From: Burkholderia sp. GAS332
GTDB taxonomy: Bacteria; Pseudomonadota; Gammaproteobacteria; Burkholderiales; Burkholderiaceae
Assembly: GCA_900142905.1 (NCBI GenBank)
Contig: FSRV01000002.1
Span: forward strand, 1,984,001 to 2,048,000
DNA: 64,000 nucleotides
Direction of reading: 5' to 3'
Shown: positions 1-9,798 of the stretch, piece after piece
How positions within the stretch are numbered: the first letter of the stretch is position 1
How the letters are laid out: each line of letters starts with the position of its first letter
The notes under the pieces: generated by a model
Databases searched by the model: none
Told to the model about the DNA's origin: nothing
The model's input: only the letters and a program-made list of their open reading frames with translations
Position numbers and translations under genes: made by a program

Positions 1-937
1 CCCGCGCGAGCCCGTCGAACGCGGCGAGACGCGGCGCCGGTTCGTCCTCGAAGTCGGCGAAGATATCGTCCTCGACAATCAGCAGATTGTGCTCGCCCGC
101 CAGTTTCAGCAGCCGATGCGCGATGGCCGGCGCGAGCGTGGCGCCGGTCGGATTATGGATCGCGGAATTGGTCACGTAGAGCCGCGGACGATGCTCGATC
201 AACGCCCGCTCGAATGCCGCCAGATCGGGCCCGGACGGCGTATAAGGCACACCGACAATGCGGGCGCGATGCGCGCGCAGCAGCGCCTGAAAATTGAAGT
301 AGCACGGATCGTCGATCAGGACCGTGTCGCCGGGTTCGAGCAGAAAACGGCAGACGAGATCGAGCGCGTGCGTGCCGCCGTCGGTCAGCACGATCTGTTC
401 GGGCGGCGCTTCCACGCCATGCTGCGCGAGCCGCCAGGCGAGTTGCTGACGCAGCGCGGGCAAACCGAGCGGGCTCGCATAGTCGGCGAGCGGCGACTGC
501 GGATCGCGCGCCACCGCACGCAACGCACGGCGCACGCCGTCTTCCGGCAGCCATGACGGCGGCATCCAGCCACAACCCGGCTTGAACACCTTCGCACCGG
601 CCTCCAGCGACTGCCGCGTAAGCCACAGCGGATCGACCTCGCGATCCAGCCGCGGCCCGAGATCGGCCAGCGCGAGCGGCGGCGCATGGCCGGACACAAA
701 GAAGCCGGAACCGCGCCGCGCCACGATCACCCCTTCCGCGACCAGCCGATCGTACGCTTCCACCACCGTCGACTTCGACACGCCGAGCGCCTCGGTCATC
801 ACGCGAATGGACGGCACGCGCGCGCCTGGCATCAGCGCACGGCTCGCGATGCGCTCGCGCAAGTTGTCCATTACGGTGCCGACACGCGTGCCGCCTTGCG
901 TGCCCGAGGCCACCCGATTGCTATCGCTTTCCGCCAT
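1..937 (-). CDS. MocR/PdxR-type GntR regulator with aminotransferase domain (3' end outside window)
   Basis: The reading frame opens with ATG at 937 and runs off the left edge without a stop, giving about 312 visible residues. The first 80 residues form a GntR winged helix (motif SKSTVVEAYDRL, then the wing GVIVARRGSGFFVSG). From about residue 105 it is a fold-type I aminotransferase with TDGGTHALDL, the NPTGATLAP loop and IVEDDIFADFE, the Asp that would contact the PLP ring nitrogen. The Schiff-base Lys lies beyond the edge. MocR proteins are PLP-sensing regulators of vitamin B6, GABA or transporter genes. It is divergent from an EamA exporter, the classic target arrangement, across a short region rich in TGTAC motifs. 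Confidence 0.88.
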   Translation of the reverse strand, partial: MAESDSNRVASGTQGGTRVGTVMDNLRERIASRALMPGARVPSIRVMTEALGVSKSTVVEAYDRLVAEGVIVARRGSGFFVSGHAPPLALADLGPRLDREVDPLWLTRQSLEAGAKVFKPGCGWMPPSWLPEDGVRRALRAVARDPQSPLADYASPLGLPALRQQLAWRLAQHGVEAPPEQIVLTDGGTHALDLVCRFLLEPGDTVLIDDPCYFNFQALLRAHRARIVGVPYTPSGPDLAAFERALIEHRPRLYVTNSAIHNPTGATLAPAIAHRLLKLAGEHNLLIVEDDIFADFEDEPAPRLAAFDGLAR

Positions 938-938
938 C

Positions 939-980
939 TGTACTGCTCCATGTTCGGTACAGTTTGTACGAATTGTACTG
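939..980. promoter_or_regulatory. Cluster of TGTAC/GTAC half-sites, probable MocR operator
   Basis: The divergent region holds TGTAC at 939-943, 965-969 and 974-978, plus an inverted GTACA at 957-961. Two of the direct copies start 9 bp apart, close to one helical turn. MocR regulators are known to bind short direct repeats in the promoter they share with the divergent target. The assignment to this regulator is inferred from position. Confidence 0.5.
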
Positions 981-1053
981 ATCCGTAGCTTACCCTTTGC
1001 AGCCCAAAAGCGGATGCTATGGGTTCCATTTTCAATGCGCATGGACTCTTTCG

Positions 1054-1941
1054 ATGGACAAGACAACGAACGGCTGGGTGAGCGGCATGGTGGGCGTGTT
1101 GATTTTCAGCGGCTCGCTGCCCGCCACCCGCATCGCCGTGCAGGGCCTCGATCCGGTGTTTCTGACGGTCGCCCGCGCGACCATCGCGGGCACGCTGGGT
1201 CTGTTGCTATTGCTGGTGTTTCGCCAGGCTCGGCCCGCGAGGCGCGATCTCATTCCGCTGGTGGTGGTCGCGCTCGGCGTGGTGGTCGGCTTTCCGCTCC
1301 TGACCGCCCTTGCGTTGCGCCACGTGAACGCCGCGCACGCCGTGGTGTTCGTCGGGCTCCTGCCGCTGTCCACCGCGATCTTCGGCGTGCTGCGCGGCGG
1401 CGAGCGCCCGCAGCCGGCGTTCTGGCTGTTCTCGGCGCTCGGCAGCGGCGCGGTGGTCGCGTTCGCCTTGCGCCACGGCCTCGACGCGTCGCCAATCGGC
1501 GATGCGCTGATGCTGGCGGCGATCGTCGTCTGCGGCCTCGGTTATGCCGAAGGCGCGCGGCTGTCGCGCCATCTCGGTGGCTGGCAGGTGATTTCGTGGG
1601 CGCTGGTGCTGTCGCTGCCGGTGATGCTGCCGCTCGCCTGGTGGAGCCGGCCCGCATCGTTTGAAGGCGTGAGCCATGCGGCGCTGTGGGGGCTCGCGTA
1701 CGTGTCGCTGTTCAGCATGCTGATCGGCTTCGTGTTCTGGTATCGCGGACTGGCGCTCGGCGGCATCGCGGGGGTCGGGCAACTGCAGTTGCTGCAGCCG
1801 TTCTTCGGCCTGTTGCTCGCCGGTTTGCTGCTGCACGAACAGATACCGCCCGCGATGATCCTGGTGACGGTCGTGGTGGTGGCGTGTGTGGCAGGCGCGC
1901 GGCGCTTCTCGCGAGCCGCGCCGGCGCGGCCAGCAGTCTGA
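1054..1941 (+). CDS. EamA/DMT-family transporter
   Basis: This is a 295-residue integral membrane protein with about ten hydrophobic helices in two homologous halves, typical of the EamA (RhaT/DMT) family of small-molecule exporters. The first helix follows MDKTTNGWVSGMVGV, and the second half ends in a short basic tail (RRFSRAAPARPAV). I chose ATG 1054 because residues encoded further upstream are polar and lie within the divergent promoter. The substrate is unknown. The divergent MocR regulator suggests control by a PLP- or amino-acid-related signal. Confidence 0.85.
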   Translation: MDKTTNGWVSGMVGVLIFSGSLPATRIAVQGLDPVFLTVARATIAGTLGLLLLLVFRQARPARRDLIPLVVVALGVVVGFPLLTALALRHVNAAHAVVFVGLLPLSTAIFGVLRGGERPQPAFWLFSALGSGAVVAFALRHGLDASPIGDALMLAAIVVCGLGYAEGARLSRHLGGWQVISWALVLSLPVMLPLAWWSRPASFEGVSHAALWGLAYVSLFSMLIGFVFWYRGLALGGIAGVGQLQLLQPFFGLLLAGLLLHEQIPPAMILVTVVVVACVAGARRFSRAAPARPAV

Positions 1942-2059
1942 ACGGCGTCTCGCCCGCGCGTGCGCGCCCTCATTTTTGGGACCACGCGGGGTTGGCCAGC
2001 GGTTGACTATGTCATCATCCCAATGATCGACCCACCACTCGCCCCGCGCCGCGACTACG

Positions 2060-2965
2060 ATGCCGACCGCCTTTGCACAAACCGTCGAAGCCCACTTCGC
2101 CGAACTCACGCCCACCTCCAAGCGCGTCGCCAGTTACATGCTGGCGAATCTCGACCGCCTCGGCCTCGAAAACGCCGATCAGATCGCCCGGCAAGCCGGC
2201 ACCAGCGGCATCTCGGTGGGCCGGTTCCTGCGCAGCATCGGCTACCAGAACCTCGACGACCTGAAGCGCGAATTACGCGGCGCAGAGGAGCGTCCGTGGC
2301 TGATCACCGACCGGCTCGACGCGTTTCGCCGCGCCTCCGGCCCGCACGACGAAGGCACGCCGGCCACGAGCGGACCTGGCACGCCCCACTCCATCCCCAG
2401 CCCGGCTCTCGCTCACTCGCTCGAACTTGAAATCGGCGCGATCCAGCATGTCTACCAGCTTGCGCAATCGCCGGAGTTCGCCCGCGTGGCCGAACGCATC
2501 TCGAATGCGGACGCCGTCTATATCCTCGGCATCCAGTCCACGCGCGGCATCAGCAACGCGTTCTACAGCTACCTCGAGTACATCCGCCCGCGCGTGTTCT
2601 ATTCCGACGGCATGTCGGGTTCCTATGTCGATTCGCTGAACTCCGAGTTCAAGTCACCGTATCTGATCGTCACCGATACGCGCGCCTACTCGATGATCGC
2701 GCGCCGTTATTGCGAAGCCGCCACGCGCCGTGGCCTGCCCTTCGCGCTCGTCACCGATATTTACTGCCCATGGGCGCGTGACTTCGACGGCGATCTTTTG
2801 CAGGTAAAGACCGACGTCGGTCAGTTCTGGGACTCGCTGGCGCCGCTCACGTGCCTGTTCAACCTGCTGATCTCGGCGATTGTCGAACGGCTCGGGGCGG
2901 GCATCGATGAACGCGTTGCACGCAATCGCGAACTGCAAAGCGAATTCGATCAGTTCGATCTTTGA
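2060..2965 (+). CDS. RpiR/MurR-family transcriptional regulator
   Basis: The 301-residue protein has an N-terminal RpiR helix-turn-helix (about residues 1-80; LTPTSKRVASYMLANLDRLG then QIARQAGTSGISVGRFLRSIG) and a C-terminal SIS sugar-phosphate-binding domain (about 130-270; VYILGIQSTRGISNAFYSYL). A Pro/Gly/Thr-rich linker of roughly 35 residues joins them. RpiR proteins sense phosphosugars and control sugar or amino-acid catabolism. No adjacent sugar operon points to a target. The convergent Liv-type ABC operon starts beyond its 3' end and is not an obvious partner. Confidence 0.85.
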   Translation: MPTAFAQTVEAHFAELTPTSKRVASYMLANLDRLGLENADQIARQAGTSGISVGRFLRSIGYQNLDDLKRELRGAEERPWLITDRLDAFRRASGPHDEGTPATSGPGTPHSIPSPALAHSLELEIGAIQHVYQLAQSPEFARVAERISNADAVYILGIQSTRGISNAFYSYLEYIRPRVFYSDGMSGSYVDSLNSEFKSPYLIVTDTRAYSMIARRYCEAATRRGLPFALVTDIYCPWARDFDGDLLQVKTDVGQFWDSLAPLTCLFNLLISAIVERLGAGIDERVARNRELQSEFDQFDL

Positions 2966-3124
2966 AGCCGCTTTCGCCGTACTCGCCACGAACAATCGCC
3001 GGATCATCGGGCTTGCCCGCGTCACCAATGGCAAGCACATGTTGCAACGCGGTGCAACGCACGGGTGATCGAATTGGCAACCGCACAAACCGCCCGCTGC
3101 GCTTGATGTCATGCGTTGATCGCA

Positions 3125-3865
3125 TCAAGACGCCGTGGTCGCCGCAGCCTCGCCGCCGAGATACGCATCGCGGATCCGCTCATCGCCAAGTAGCGATTCA
3201 GCCGTGCCTTCGAGCACGACGCGGCCGGTCTGCAACACATAGCCGTAATGCGCGATCTCCAGCGCGAGGCTGGCGTTCTGCTCAACCATGAAGAACGTCA
3301 CACCCTGCCGGTTGATCGTGTCGATCAGCTCCAGCACTTTGTCGACGTAAAGCGGCGACAAACCCATGGTGGGTTCGTCCATGCAGATCAGTTTCGGCCG
3401 GCTCATCAGCGCACGCGCCATGGCCAGCATCTGCTGCTCGCCGCCGGAGAGCGTCCCCGCCTTTTGCGTCAGGCGCTCTTTCACGCGCGGGAAAAGGCCC
3501 AGCACACGCTCGTAGTCTTCGTCGATGGAAACGCGGTCACGCCGCGTATAGGCGCCCATCAGCAGATTTTCACGTACCGTCATGTCGCCGAACAGCCGCC
3601 GCGCTTCAGGCACCGAGCCGACGCCGCGCCGCACGATCTGCGGCGTGCTGAGTCCTGTGATCGCCTCGCCTTCGAACGTGATGCTGCCGGCGCGCGGCTT
3701 GTGCAGACCGAGAATCAGCTTCATTGTGGTCGACTTGCCGCTCGCATTGCCGCCGAGCAGACTCACGATCTGTCCGCGCCGCACTTGAAAATTGACGTCG
3801 AAATGCACCTGGACGGGGCCGTAGAACGTCTCGATGTGTTCGAGTTTCAGTAAAGCGTCGCTCAT
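3125..3865 (-). CDS. livF: Branched-chain amino acid-type ABC transporter ATPase LivF
   Basis: A 246-residue ABC ATPase, close to the usual 235-240 of LivF. It has a Walker A GGNASGKST at residues 38-46, the signature LSGGEQQ at 139-145 and Walker B LICMDEP at 159-165. The Walker A is unusual in having NAS where NGAG is typical; the essential GKST is intact. LivF pairs with LivG to energise import of hydrophobic or other amino acids. It is the last gene of a minus-strand operon, 18 bp after livG. Confidence 0.9.
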   Translation of the reverse strand: MSDALLKLEHIETFYGPVQVHFDVNFQVRRGQIVSLLGGNASGKSTTMKLILGLHKPRAGSITFEGEAITGLSTPQIVRRGVGSVPEARRLFGDMTVRENLLMGAYTRRDRVSIDEDYERVLGLFPRVKERLTQKAGTLSGGEQQMLAMARALMSRPKLICMDEPTMGLSPLYVDKVLELIDTINRQGVTFFMVEQNASLALEIAHYGYVLQTGRVVLEGTAESLLGDERIRDAYLGGEAAATTAS

Positions 3866-3883
3866 CGTCGATGTTCCAAAAGT

Positions 3884-4726
3884 TCAGGCCGCAACGCGCA
3901 CGGTCGCCGCGCCGCCGACATTGCGATGGCCCAGATACGCTTCGATCACACGCGGATCGTTGCGCACGTCGCGCGGCAGGCCTTCGGCGATCTTCGCGCC
4001 GTTGTCGAGCACGATCACGCGATCCGATAAGCGCATCACCATATCGAGTTTGTGTTCGATCAGCAGGATAGTCAGTCCGCGCGCCTTCAGTTGCTGAATC
4101 AGCACCAGCATCTCGGCGGTTTCGGATTCGTTCATGCCGGCCGTCGGCTCGTCGAGCAGCAGGATGCGTGGATGCAAAGCGAGCGCGCGGGCAATCTCGA
4201 CGCGCCGCCGGTTCGCATACGACAAGCTATGCGCCGGATGATCGATGCGCGGCGTCAGGCGCTCGCCAAATCCCGCGATGATCTCGCGCACTTCGTCGCG
4301 CAGCGCCGCGTCTTCACGGCGGATCGAAGCCGGTCCGATAAGCGCGCGCGCCACTTCGGCAATGGCGCCGACGATCGGCCACCCCGTGCGAGTGGCGCGC
4401 AAACGCGCATGCGCGCCGATCAACACGTTGTCGAGCACGCTCAGATTGCCGAACACCCGTCCATGTTGAAACGTGCGCGCCAGTCCGAGCGCGGCAAGCT
4501 TTTCCGGCCGCACACCGGTGATGTCGCGCCCATCGAATTGCACGCTGCCTGCGTCCGGCGTATCGAGCCCGGTGATCAGATTGAACAGCGTTGACTTGCC
4601 CGCGCCGTTCGGCCCGATCACGCTGACGAGTTCGCCCTCCGAAATCGAAAGATCGACTCCATTCACCGCGGTCAGTCCGCCGAAGCGCCGCGTCACGCCG
4701 CGCACCTCGAGAAGAGTCTGTGTCAT
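3884..4726 (-). CDS. livG: Branched-chain amino acid-type ABC transporter ATPase LivG
   Basis: A 280-residue ABC ATPase with Walker A GPNGAGKST (38-46), a signature loop LSYANRR (168-174) that replaces LSGGxxR as is normal in LivG, and Walker B ILLLDEP (188-194). The C-terminal RVIEAYLGH extension is typical of LivG. An SD-like GGAG lies just before the ATG. It is second from last in the operon, 10 bp after the fused permease gene. Confidence 0.92.
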   Translation of the reverse strand: MTQTLLEVRGVTRRFGGLTAVNGVDLSISEGELVSVIGPNGAGKSTLFNLITGLDTPDAGSVQFDGRDITGVRPEKLAALGLARTFQHGRVFGNLSVLDNVLIGAHARLRATRTGWPIVGAIAEVARALIGPASIRREDAALRDEVREIIAGFGERLTPRIDHPAHSLSYANRRRVEIARALALHPRILLLDEPTAGMNESETAEMLVLIQQLKARGLTILLIEHKLDMVMRLSDRVIVLDNGAKIAEGLPRDVRNDPRVIEAYLGHRNVGGAATVRVAA

Positions 4727-4736
4727 GTGTGCTCCG

Positions 4737-6560
4737 TCATACCGTTCCCAGCAAACCCTGCGGCCTGAACCGCACCAGCAACAGCAAAACCAGCCCGTAG
4801 ATCAGCATCCGATAGTCGGCGGCCCAGCGGAAAATCTCCGGCAAGCCGATCAGCGCAACCGCGCCGACGATCCCACCCAGCACGTTGCCGAGGCCACCGA
4901 GAATTACCATCGTCAAGGCGAGGATGGACACTTGCGAGTCGAAAGTCTGGTTGTTGATGTAGCTATACAGATGCGCCGCTATCCCACCGCTGATGCCGGC
5001 GGCCAATCCACCGAACGCAAACGCAATCGCCTTGTAACGGTTCGGGCGAATCCCATGCGAGCGCGCCGCGACCTCGTCTTCGCGAATTGCACGCAGCGTG
5101 CGCCCCAGATGCGAGCCCAACAGCCGCGTTTGCAGCAGCGCCAGCACAATCAGCACGCCCAGTGCGAACCAGTAGATCGCACGCGCGCTGTCCGGCGTCC
5201 AGCCGAACACTGACAGCGGCGCAATGCCCGCGATGCCAAGTGGGCCGCGCGTCAGACTGTCCCAGTTGAGAATCACGAGGCTCACCACTTCACCGATACC
5301 GAGCGTTGCAATCGACACGTAGTGCCCGCGCAAACGGAACGCCGGATAGACCAGCAGCGTGCCGAGCGCGGCGGTGATCAGACCGGCGCAAAAGATTGTC
5401 ACGACCGGCGACCAGCCGAGATTCGTCGACAGCAACGCAGACGCGTATGCGCCGATCACCAGCAGCGCGGCATGGCCGAGCGAAATCTGTCCGACCGTGC
5501 CCGCCACCAGCGTCAGGCTCAACGCCAACATTCCGTACAGCCAGGCATTGGTGAGTGTTTGCAGGAGGTATGACGAACTGGCAACGAACGGCAGCGCGAC
5601 CGCAGCCAGCGCAAGGGCAATCACCACAGCGCGCGGCACCTTCACCGCTTTGCCCGCGGACAGGAACGTGCCGGTCATCGGCTCGGGCGGCAAACGACGG
5701 CTGCCGCTAAAGAGTCCGTTGGGACGCCACACCAGAAACAGCAACAGCAGAACGAACGCGAACAGATCGCGGTAGCTGGTGCCGAAGATCGCCACGCCAT
5801 AACTTTCGACCAGACCCAGCAACAGGCTGCCGACAATCGCGCCCGGCACGTTGCCCAGACCACCGATCAACAACGCCACCACGCCCTTGAGCGTGGCCTG
5901 GAAGCCCATCGCCGGATCGATGCTGTTGTAGTACATGCCGACCAGCAAGCCGCTCACGCCGCCGAGCGCGCACGCGATCGCAAACACCGCCTGATTGACG
6001 CCGTTGACGTTGACGCCCATCTGCTGCGCCGCATCCCGGTCCTGCGCAGTGGCACGTACGGCCCAACCGAGGCGCGTGAAACGCAAGAACACATAGAGCA
6101 CGGCAGCCGCCGTCACGCCGATACCGGCAATCAGCAGATCCAGCGAACCGATCGTCGCGCCACCGACGCGAAAGTGCCAATCGGGCAGCGTGCTCGGCAC
6201 CGGCCGCGGATCGGCGCCGAACAGCAACTGCGCGCACTGATCGAGCACGAAACTGATACCGATCGTGGCGAGCAACGGGGCGATGCGTGCCGCACCCTGC
6301 AACGGCCGCAAGCCGATGCGCTCGATCGCGATGCCCAGCAACCCGCAGCCGAGCACCACCGCGAGCAAGGCCAGCGGCAACGGCAAGCCGAACCGCGTCA
6401 GACACAGCCAGCCGATGAAGCTGCCGATCATGTACACCGAGCCGTGCGCGAAGTTGATCAGATGCGACACGCCGAAAATCAGCGCGAGGCCGACCGCCAG
6501 CAATGCGTAGATATTGCCGACGATCAGTCCGTTGATCGTGTAGTCGAGCCATGAAGCCAT
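4737..6560 (-). CDS. Fused LivH-LivM permease of a branched-chain amino acid-type ABC transporter
   Basis: The 607-residue protein carries both inner-membrane permeases of a HAAT-family importer in one chain. Residues 1-290 are LivH-like ([20 protein letters not shown] near the start; [19 protein letters not shown] before the junction). Residues about 310-607 are LivM-like ([37 protein letters not shown]). A short linker rich in Arg/Pro joins them. Separate livH and livM genes are the norm and fusions occur in some proteobacteria. No strong SD precedes the ATG. Confidence 0.9.
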   Translation of the reverse strand: MASWLDYTINGLIVGNIYALLAVGLALIFGVSHLINFAHGSVYMIGSFIGWLCLTRFGLPLPLALLAVVLGCGLLGIAIERIGLRPLQGAARIAPLLATIGISFVLDQCAQLLFGADPRPVPSTLPDWHFRVGGATIGSLDLLIAGIGVTAAAVLYVFLRFTRLGWAVRATAQDRDAAQQMGVNVNGVNQAVFAIACALGGVSGLLVGMYYNSIDPAMGFQATLKGVVALLIGGLGNVPGAIVGSLLLGLVESYGVAIFGTSYRDLFAFVLLLLFLVWRPNGLFSGSRRLPPEPMTGTFLSAGKAVKVPRAVVIALALAAVALPFVASSSYLLQTLTNAWLYGMLALSLTLVAGTVGQISLGHAALLVIGAYASALLSTNLGWSPVVTIFCAGLITAALGTLLVYPAFRLRGHYVSIATLGIGEVVSLVILNWDSLTRGPLGIAGIAPLSVFGWTPDSARAIYWFALGVLIVLALLQTRLLGSHLGRTLRAIREDEVAARSHGIRPNRYKAIAFAFGGLAAGISGGIAAHLYSYINNQTFDSQVSILALTMVILGGLGNVLGGIVGAVALIGLPEIFRWAADYRMLIYGLVLLLLVRFRPQGLLGTV

Positions 6561-6607
6561 AGCATTCAGATCCAGTGAGAAGCAGACACGTGAGCGTTAC
6601 TGAACCA

Positions 6608-7804
6608 TTATTTGGAAGCGACCAGCGGCTTCGCACCGTCCCATTGCGTGAACTGATTGTCCTTGACGACCAGATACACGCTGCGCGCGCCGGCCACGCG
6701 GCGCGTCTGCGGATCGAACTGCACCTTGCCGAAGATCAGGCTCGGCACATCCTTGATCTGCTTCAGGCCGTCATGCACCGCCTGACGGGTCACGCCATAG
6801 CGGCGCATGACTTCCGCCGAGACGATCATCGCGTCGTAAGCGCGCGCGGCGAACGTATCGGGCTCGCCGTTGTACTTCGCGCGATAACGCTGCACGAAGT
6901 CCTGCACTTCGGGCCGCTTGTCGCCGGGGAAGAAATTCGATTCGGTGAATACGCCGTTCACGGCCTCGCCGCCCAGTTCGAGAAACTTCGGCGAATAGAC
7001 CGAGCCCACGGCTGCGATCGGTTGCGTCAAACCAGACGAACGCGCCTGGCGCACGATCTGCGCGCCGTCCGCGTAGTACGAGATCAGCACGAGCGAATCG
7101 GGCTTCGCTTCGTTGACCCGCACCAACGTCGCGCGGAAATCTTTTTCAGTCGGCTGATAGCCTTCCGCCGCGACGACCTGCGCGCCATCCTGCGCGGCGG
7201 CTTTCGCAAAGATGTCCTTGCTGGTGCGGCCCCAGTCGGTATTCAGATAAAGCACGGCAATGCGCTTGAAGCCGAGTTCCTTCGTCGCGTAATGCGCGAG
7301 CAGCGGCTGCTCTTCGGCTTGACTCAGTGCCGTACTCCACATGTAGTCGCCACCCTTCGTAAAGTCGGGGTGCGAATTGGTGAAGCCGAATTGCACGAGT
7401 TGTCCGCGCTGATAAATGGGCGAGGCCGCCATCGAGGTCGTGCTCGACAGGTCACCCAACTCCAGCAGAATGCGCGGATCGCCGACGAACTTCTGCGCGA
7501 TCGACACTGCCTGGCGCGGATCGCTCCGGCTGTCCTCGAAGTCGTAGGCAAGCGGGCGGCCCTTGATGCCGCCCTGCGCATTGATCTGCTCCAACGCGAG
7601 ATCGAAGCCGCGCTTCCACTGCGTGCCGTATTGCGCATCCTGTCCAGTAAGCGGTCCACTCACGCCGATCAGATAGGGCTCGCCCGCTGCGGCGCCGGCA
7701 TAGGCCGACGAGGTTGCTGCGATGCCCATCACTGCGGCGAGCACCGGTAGCGTCTTCAACCAGCGTGACCAATAGGTCCGCGACGATTTGGATACGTGTT
7801 TCAT
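6608..7804 (-). CDS. ABC transporter substrate-binding protein, Leu/Ile/Val-binding type
   Basis: A periplasmic binding protein of 398 residues from ATG 7804. It starts with a Sec signal peptide (MKHVSKSSRTYWSRWLKTL, hydrophobic stretch, SSAYA cleavage region), followed by the type I fold hallmark LIGVSGPLTGQDAQYG. A longer frame upstream is in phase but would bury the signal peptide. It is first in the livK-livHM-livG-livF operon, which matches its need for high expression. The ligand cannot be read from sequence: this family also binds amides, short-chain acids and aromatic acids. The LysR gene is divergent. Confidence 0.88.
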   Translation of the reverse strand: MKHVSKSSRTYWSRWLKTLPVLAAVMGIAATSSAYAGAAAGEPYLIGVSGPLTGQDAQYGTQWKRGFDLALEQINAQGGIKGRPLAYDFEDSRSDPRQAVSIAQKFVGDPRILLELGDLSSTTSMAASPIYQRGQLVQFGFTNSHPDFTKGGDYMWSTALSQAEEQPLLAHYATKELGFKRIAVLYLNTDWGRTSKDIFAKAAAQDGAQVVAAEGYQPTEKDFRATLVRVNEAKPDSLVLISYYADGAQIVRQARSSGLTQPIAAVGSVYSPKFLELGGEAVNGVFTESNFFPGDKRPEVQDFVQRYRAKYNGEPDTFAARAYDAMIVSAEVMRRYGVTRQAVHDGLKQIKDVPSLIFGKVQFDPQTRRVAGARSVYLVVKDNQFTQWDGAKPLVASK

Positions 7805-8082
7805 GTTTGCCCCGACTGTCATCTTCAAAGTGAGGCCATGTAACCACGGTGAATTCCGGCGACCCAACGAAGTTTTGGGAATATGGTTATCTCGTTGGCG
7901 AACATGCCTCTGCTCGCTCAAGACAACGTGGTGAGCCCCGGCTCATGGTCTTGCGCAGACACACCAAGACATGTCCTTGATGCAATTGATTTTTCTCCCT
8001 TTCGACACGCGCCGTATAGAACAAAACCGGAGACGCCACGCGCTCGCGCGCCGATCCGCTTCGCATTTTTTCGGCTGTCGAT

Positions 8083-8094
8083 ATCGGAATTGAT
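8083..8094. promoter_or_regulatory. Possible LysR-type box in the divergent livK/lysR region
   Basis: The 350-bp gap 7805-8154 separates the ABC operon from the divergent LysR gene. An AT-rich stretch at 8081-8104 contains ATC-N6-GAT (8083-8094), a LysR-like interrupted dyad with T-N11-A spacing, about 60 bp before the LysR start. Nothing else in the gap looks like a gene. The assignment rests on spacing and position only. Confidence 0.35.
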
Positions 8095-8154
8095 TATATA
8101 AATCCCGCATTCAGACGACCCTACAATGCGCAGACCGAATTGCCAGGGCGAGTC

Positions 8155-9138
8155 ATGGAGCTGCATCAACTCGAAGCGTTTTCGGCGGTCATGTCCGCCG
8201 GCAGCATCACCGGTGCGGGACGTTTGCTCGAACGCTCGCAGCCGGCCGTCACGCGTCAGATCCAGGAGCTCGAGGCGGATCTCGGCTATGCGCTGTTCAA
8301 TCGCAATGGTCCGCGTGTCACGCCGACGCATAGTGCATTTCTGCTTTACGAAGAAGTCGAGCGTTCGCTGATCGGACTGAAGACCATCGAGCAACGGGCA
8401 CGCGCCATCGGTCTCGGCGAAGCGGAACCGCTGCGCGTGGCGGCCACACCCGCGCTGGCAGCGTCGATCGTGCCGCCCGCGATTGCCTCACTGCCGCCAC
8501 TCGGCCGCGCGCCACAATTCCAGTTACGCAGTTTGTCGGCGGAACACGTCGTCCATGAAGTCCTGACCCGTACCGCGGATGTCGGCCTCGTCACCTTGCC
8601 GATCGGGCATGCGGGGCTCGACATCCACTGGATCGCCGAAGCGCCCTGCGTGGCGCTCGTGCAGAGCGGCGACCCGCTCGCCGCGCAGCCGCAGATCGCG
8701 CTGCGCGATCTGGCGAACCGCCGCATCGTTACCGTCGCGAACCGGTTTCGGTTGCGGCATCGGATCGATGCAGCGTTCGCGGCCGCGCGCATGTCCGCCG
8801 ACGTGTTCCTCGAAACCAATGCATCCTTGAATGCGGTGATGGCCGCTCGCGCCGGCGCCGGTGTCGCGATCGTCGATCCCGCCACGGGTCTCGGCCTGTC
8901 GATCGAAGGCGTGACGGCGCGGCCGCTCGACTGCGCGATTCCGTTTTTCTTCGGCGTCGTGACGCCGGCGGGCAAACCGCGCCGCGCCGCCGTCGACGCG
9001 CTGCTGCAATCGATCGAGCACGCGACTCGCGACCTGCTCGAAGGCGTGGTGCTGCATCCCGCCCAGGAGCACGATGCGCTGCTACAGCGCGAAACGCGCA
9101 TCTCTCGTACGCGCATCAAACATCCGGAACGGATATGA
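8155..9138 (+). CDS. LysR-family transcriptional regulator
   Basis: A 327-residue LysR regulator: winged helix at residues 1-60 (MELHQLEAFSAVMSAGSITG, then ERSQPAVTRQIQELEADLG) and a periplasmic-binding-like effector domain from about 90. ATG 8155 was chosen because it begins exactly at the conserved LysR N-terminus and has GGGCGAG just upstream. It resembles the OccR/NocR group that responds to amino-acid derivatives. The divergent ABC importer is the likely target. Confidence 0.88.
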   Translation: MELHQLEAFSAVMSAGSITGAGRLLERSQPAVTRQIQELEADLGYALFNRNGPRVTPTHSAFLLYEEVERSLIGLKTIEQRARAIGLGEAEPLRVAATPALAASIVPPAIASLPPLGRAPQFQLRSLSAEHVVHEVLTRTADVGLVTLPIGHAGLDIHWIAEAPCVALVQSGDPLAAQPQIALRDLANRRIVTVANRFRLRHRIDAAFAAARMSADVFLETNASLNAVMAARAGAGVAIVDPATGLGLSIEGVTARPLDCAIPFFFGVVTPAGKPRRAAVDALLQSIEHATRDLLEGVVLHPAQEHDALLQRETRISRTRIKHPERI

Positions 9139-9295
9139 CCGACCTCGCGTCACCGACCCATCGTCCGCATTTGCAGGCATCGAAGGCGCCGACACCCTCG
9201 ATACCGTCGACACCCTCGTTGGCCTGCCCACGCCGAAGGAACCAGAGGCCGCATTGCGGTATCCTCACCGGCTCGTTCAGAAGGAGGATGGATTC

Positions 9296-9571
9296 ATGAA
9301 GTTTTCGATTTGCCTCGCGGTTGCCGCCCTGACGCTGTCCGCCACCGCGTACGCGCAAACCTCGCAGACCTTTCGCTTCGGCGAAGGCCAGAGCACGCTG
9401 CCGTCCGGCAATGCCCATCCGGCACCGGCGCCGGGCGCGCAGGCTCAACAGCCGCAAGCCCAGCAGCAACCGCAATCCGCCGCGCATGCGCGGGCCAAGG
9501 CCAAGCCGAAGCACAAGGCAAAGCATCACCGTGGGCATGTGACGCAGCCGGACACGTACTCGCATAACTGA
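9296..9571 (+). CDS. Small secreted Gln/Ala/Lys-rich protein of unknown function
   Basis: A 91-residue protein with a textbook signal peptide (MKFSICLAVAALTLSATAYA) and a strong SD (AAGGAGG 9 bp upstream). The mature part is low complexity: a FRFGEGQSTLP segment, then a Gln/Ala/Pro tract, then a basic tail rich in Lys and His (KAKPKHKAKHHRGH). No domain is recognised. Such short basic periplasmic proteins are common in Burkholderia. The His/Lys tail could bind metal or nucleic acid, which is speculation. Confidence 0.7.
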   Translation: MKFSICLAVAALTLSATAYAQTSQTFRFGEGQSTLPSGNAHPAPAPGAQAQQPQAQQQPQSAAHARAKAKPKHKAKHHRGHVTQPDTYSHN

Positions 9572-9579
9572 TCGCAGGA

Positions 9580-9600
9580 ATGCACGCCACCCGCGTGCAT
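9580..9600. terminator. Hairpin after the small secreted protein gene
   Basis: An 8-bp perfect stem (ATGCACGC/GCGTGCAT) with a 5-nt loop lies 8 bp past the stop codon. There is no T run after it, so it may stabilise the mRNA end or act as a weak terminator. Confidence 0.35.
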
Positions 9601-9798
9601 CTTCGCGACGAAAATCCGTAGTACCGCCACGGCCGCATGGCCGGGCACTCCACGCCAGGTGCGGGATCGCGCCGGTCACCTATACATTCGCCAATACTCC
9701 CTATAGATCGTGGCGATTTTTGACTCGCTTCAAATTCGTGCGCGCGGCGGGCATAGTAAAACCTATCCCCAGAACCACTGGCCACGACAGGATCAAGT

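Noticed and set aside
3000..3110. Repetitive GCAACGC-like words after the RpiR gene suggested a repeat
   Set aside because: The copies are too short and irregular to support an element.
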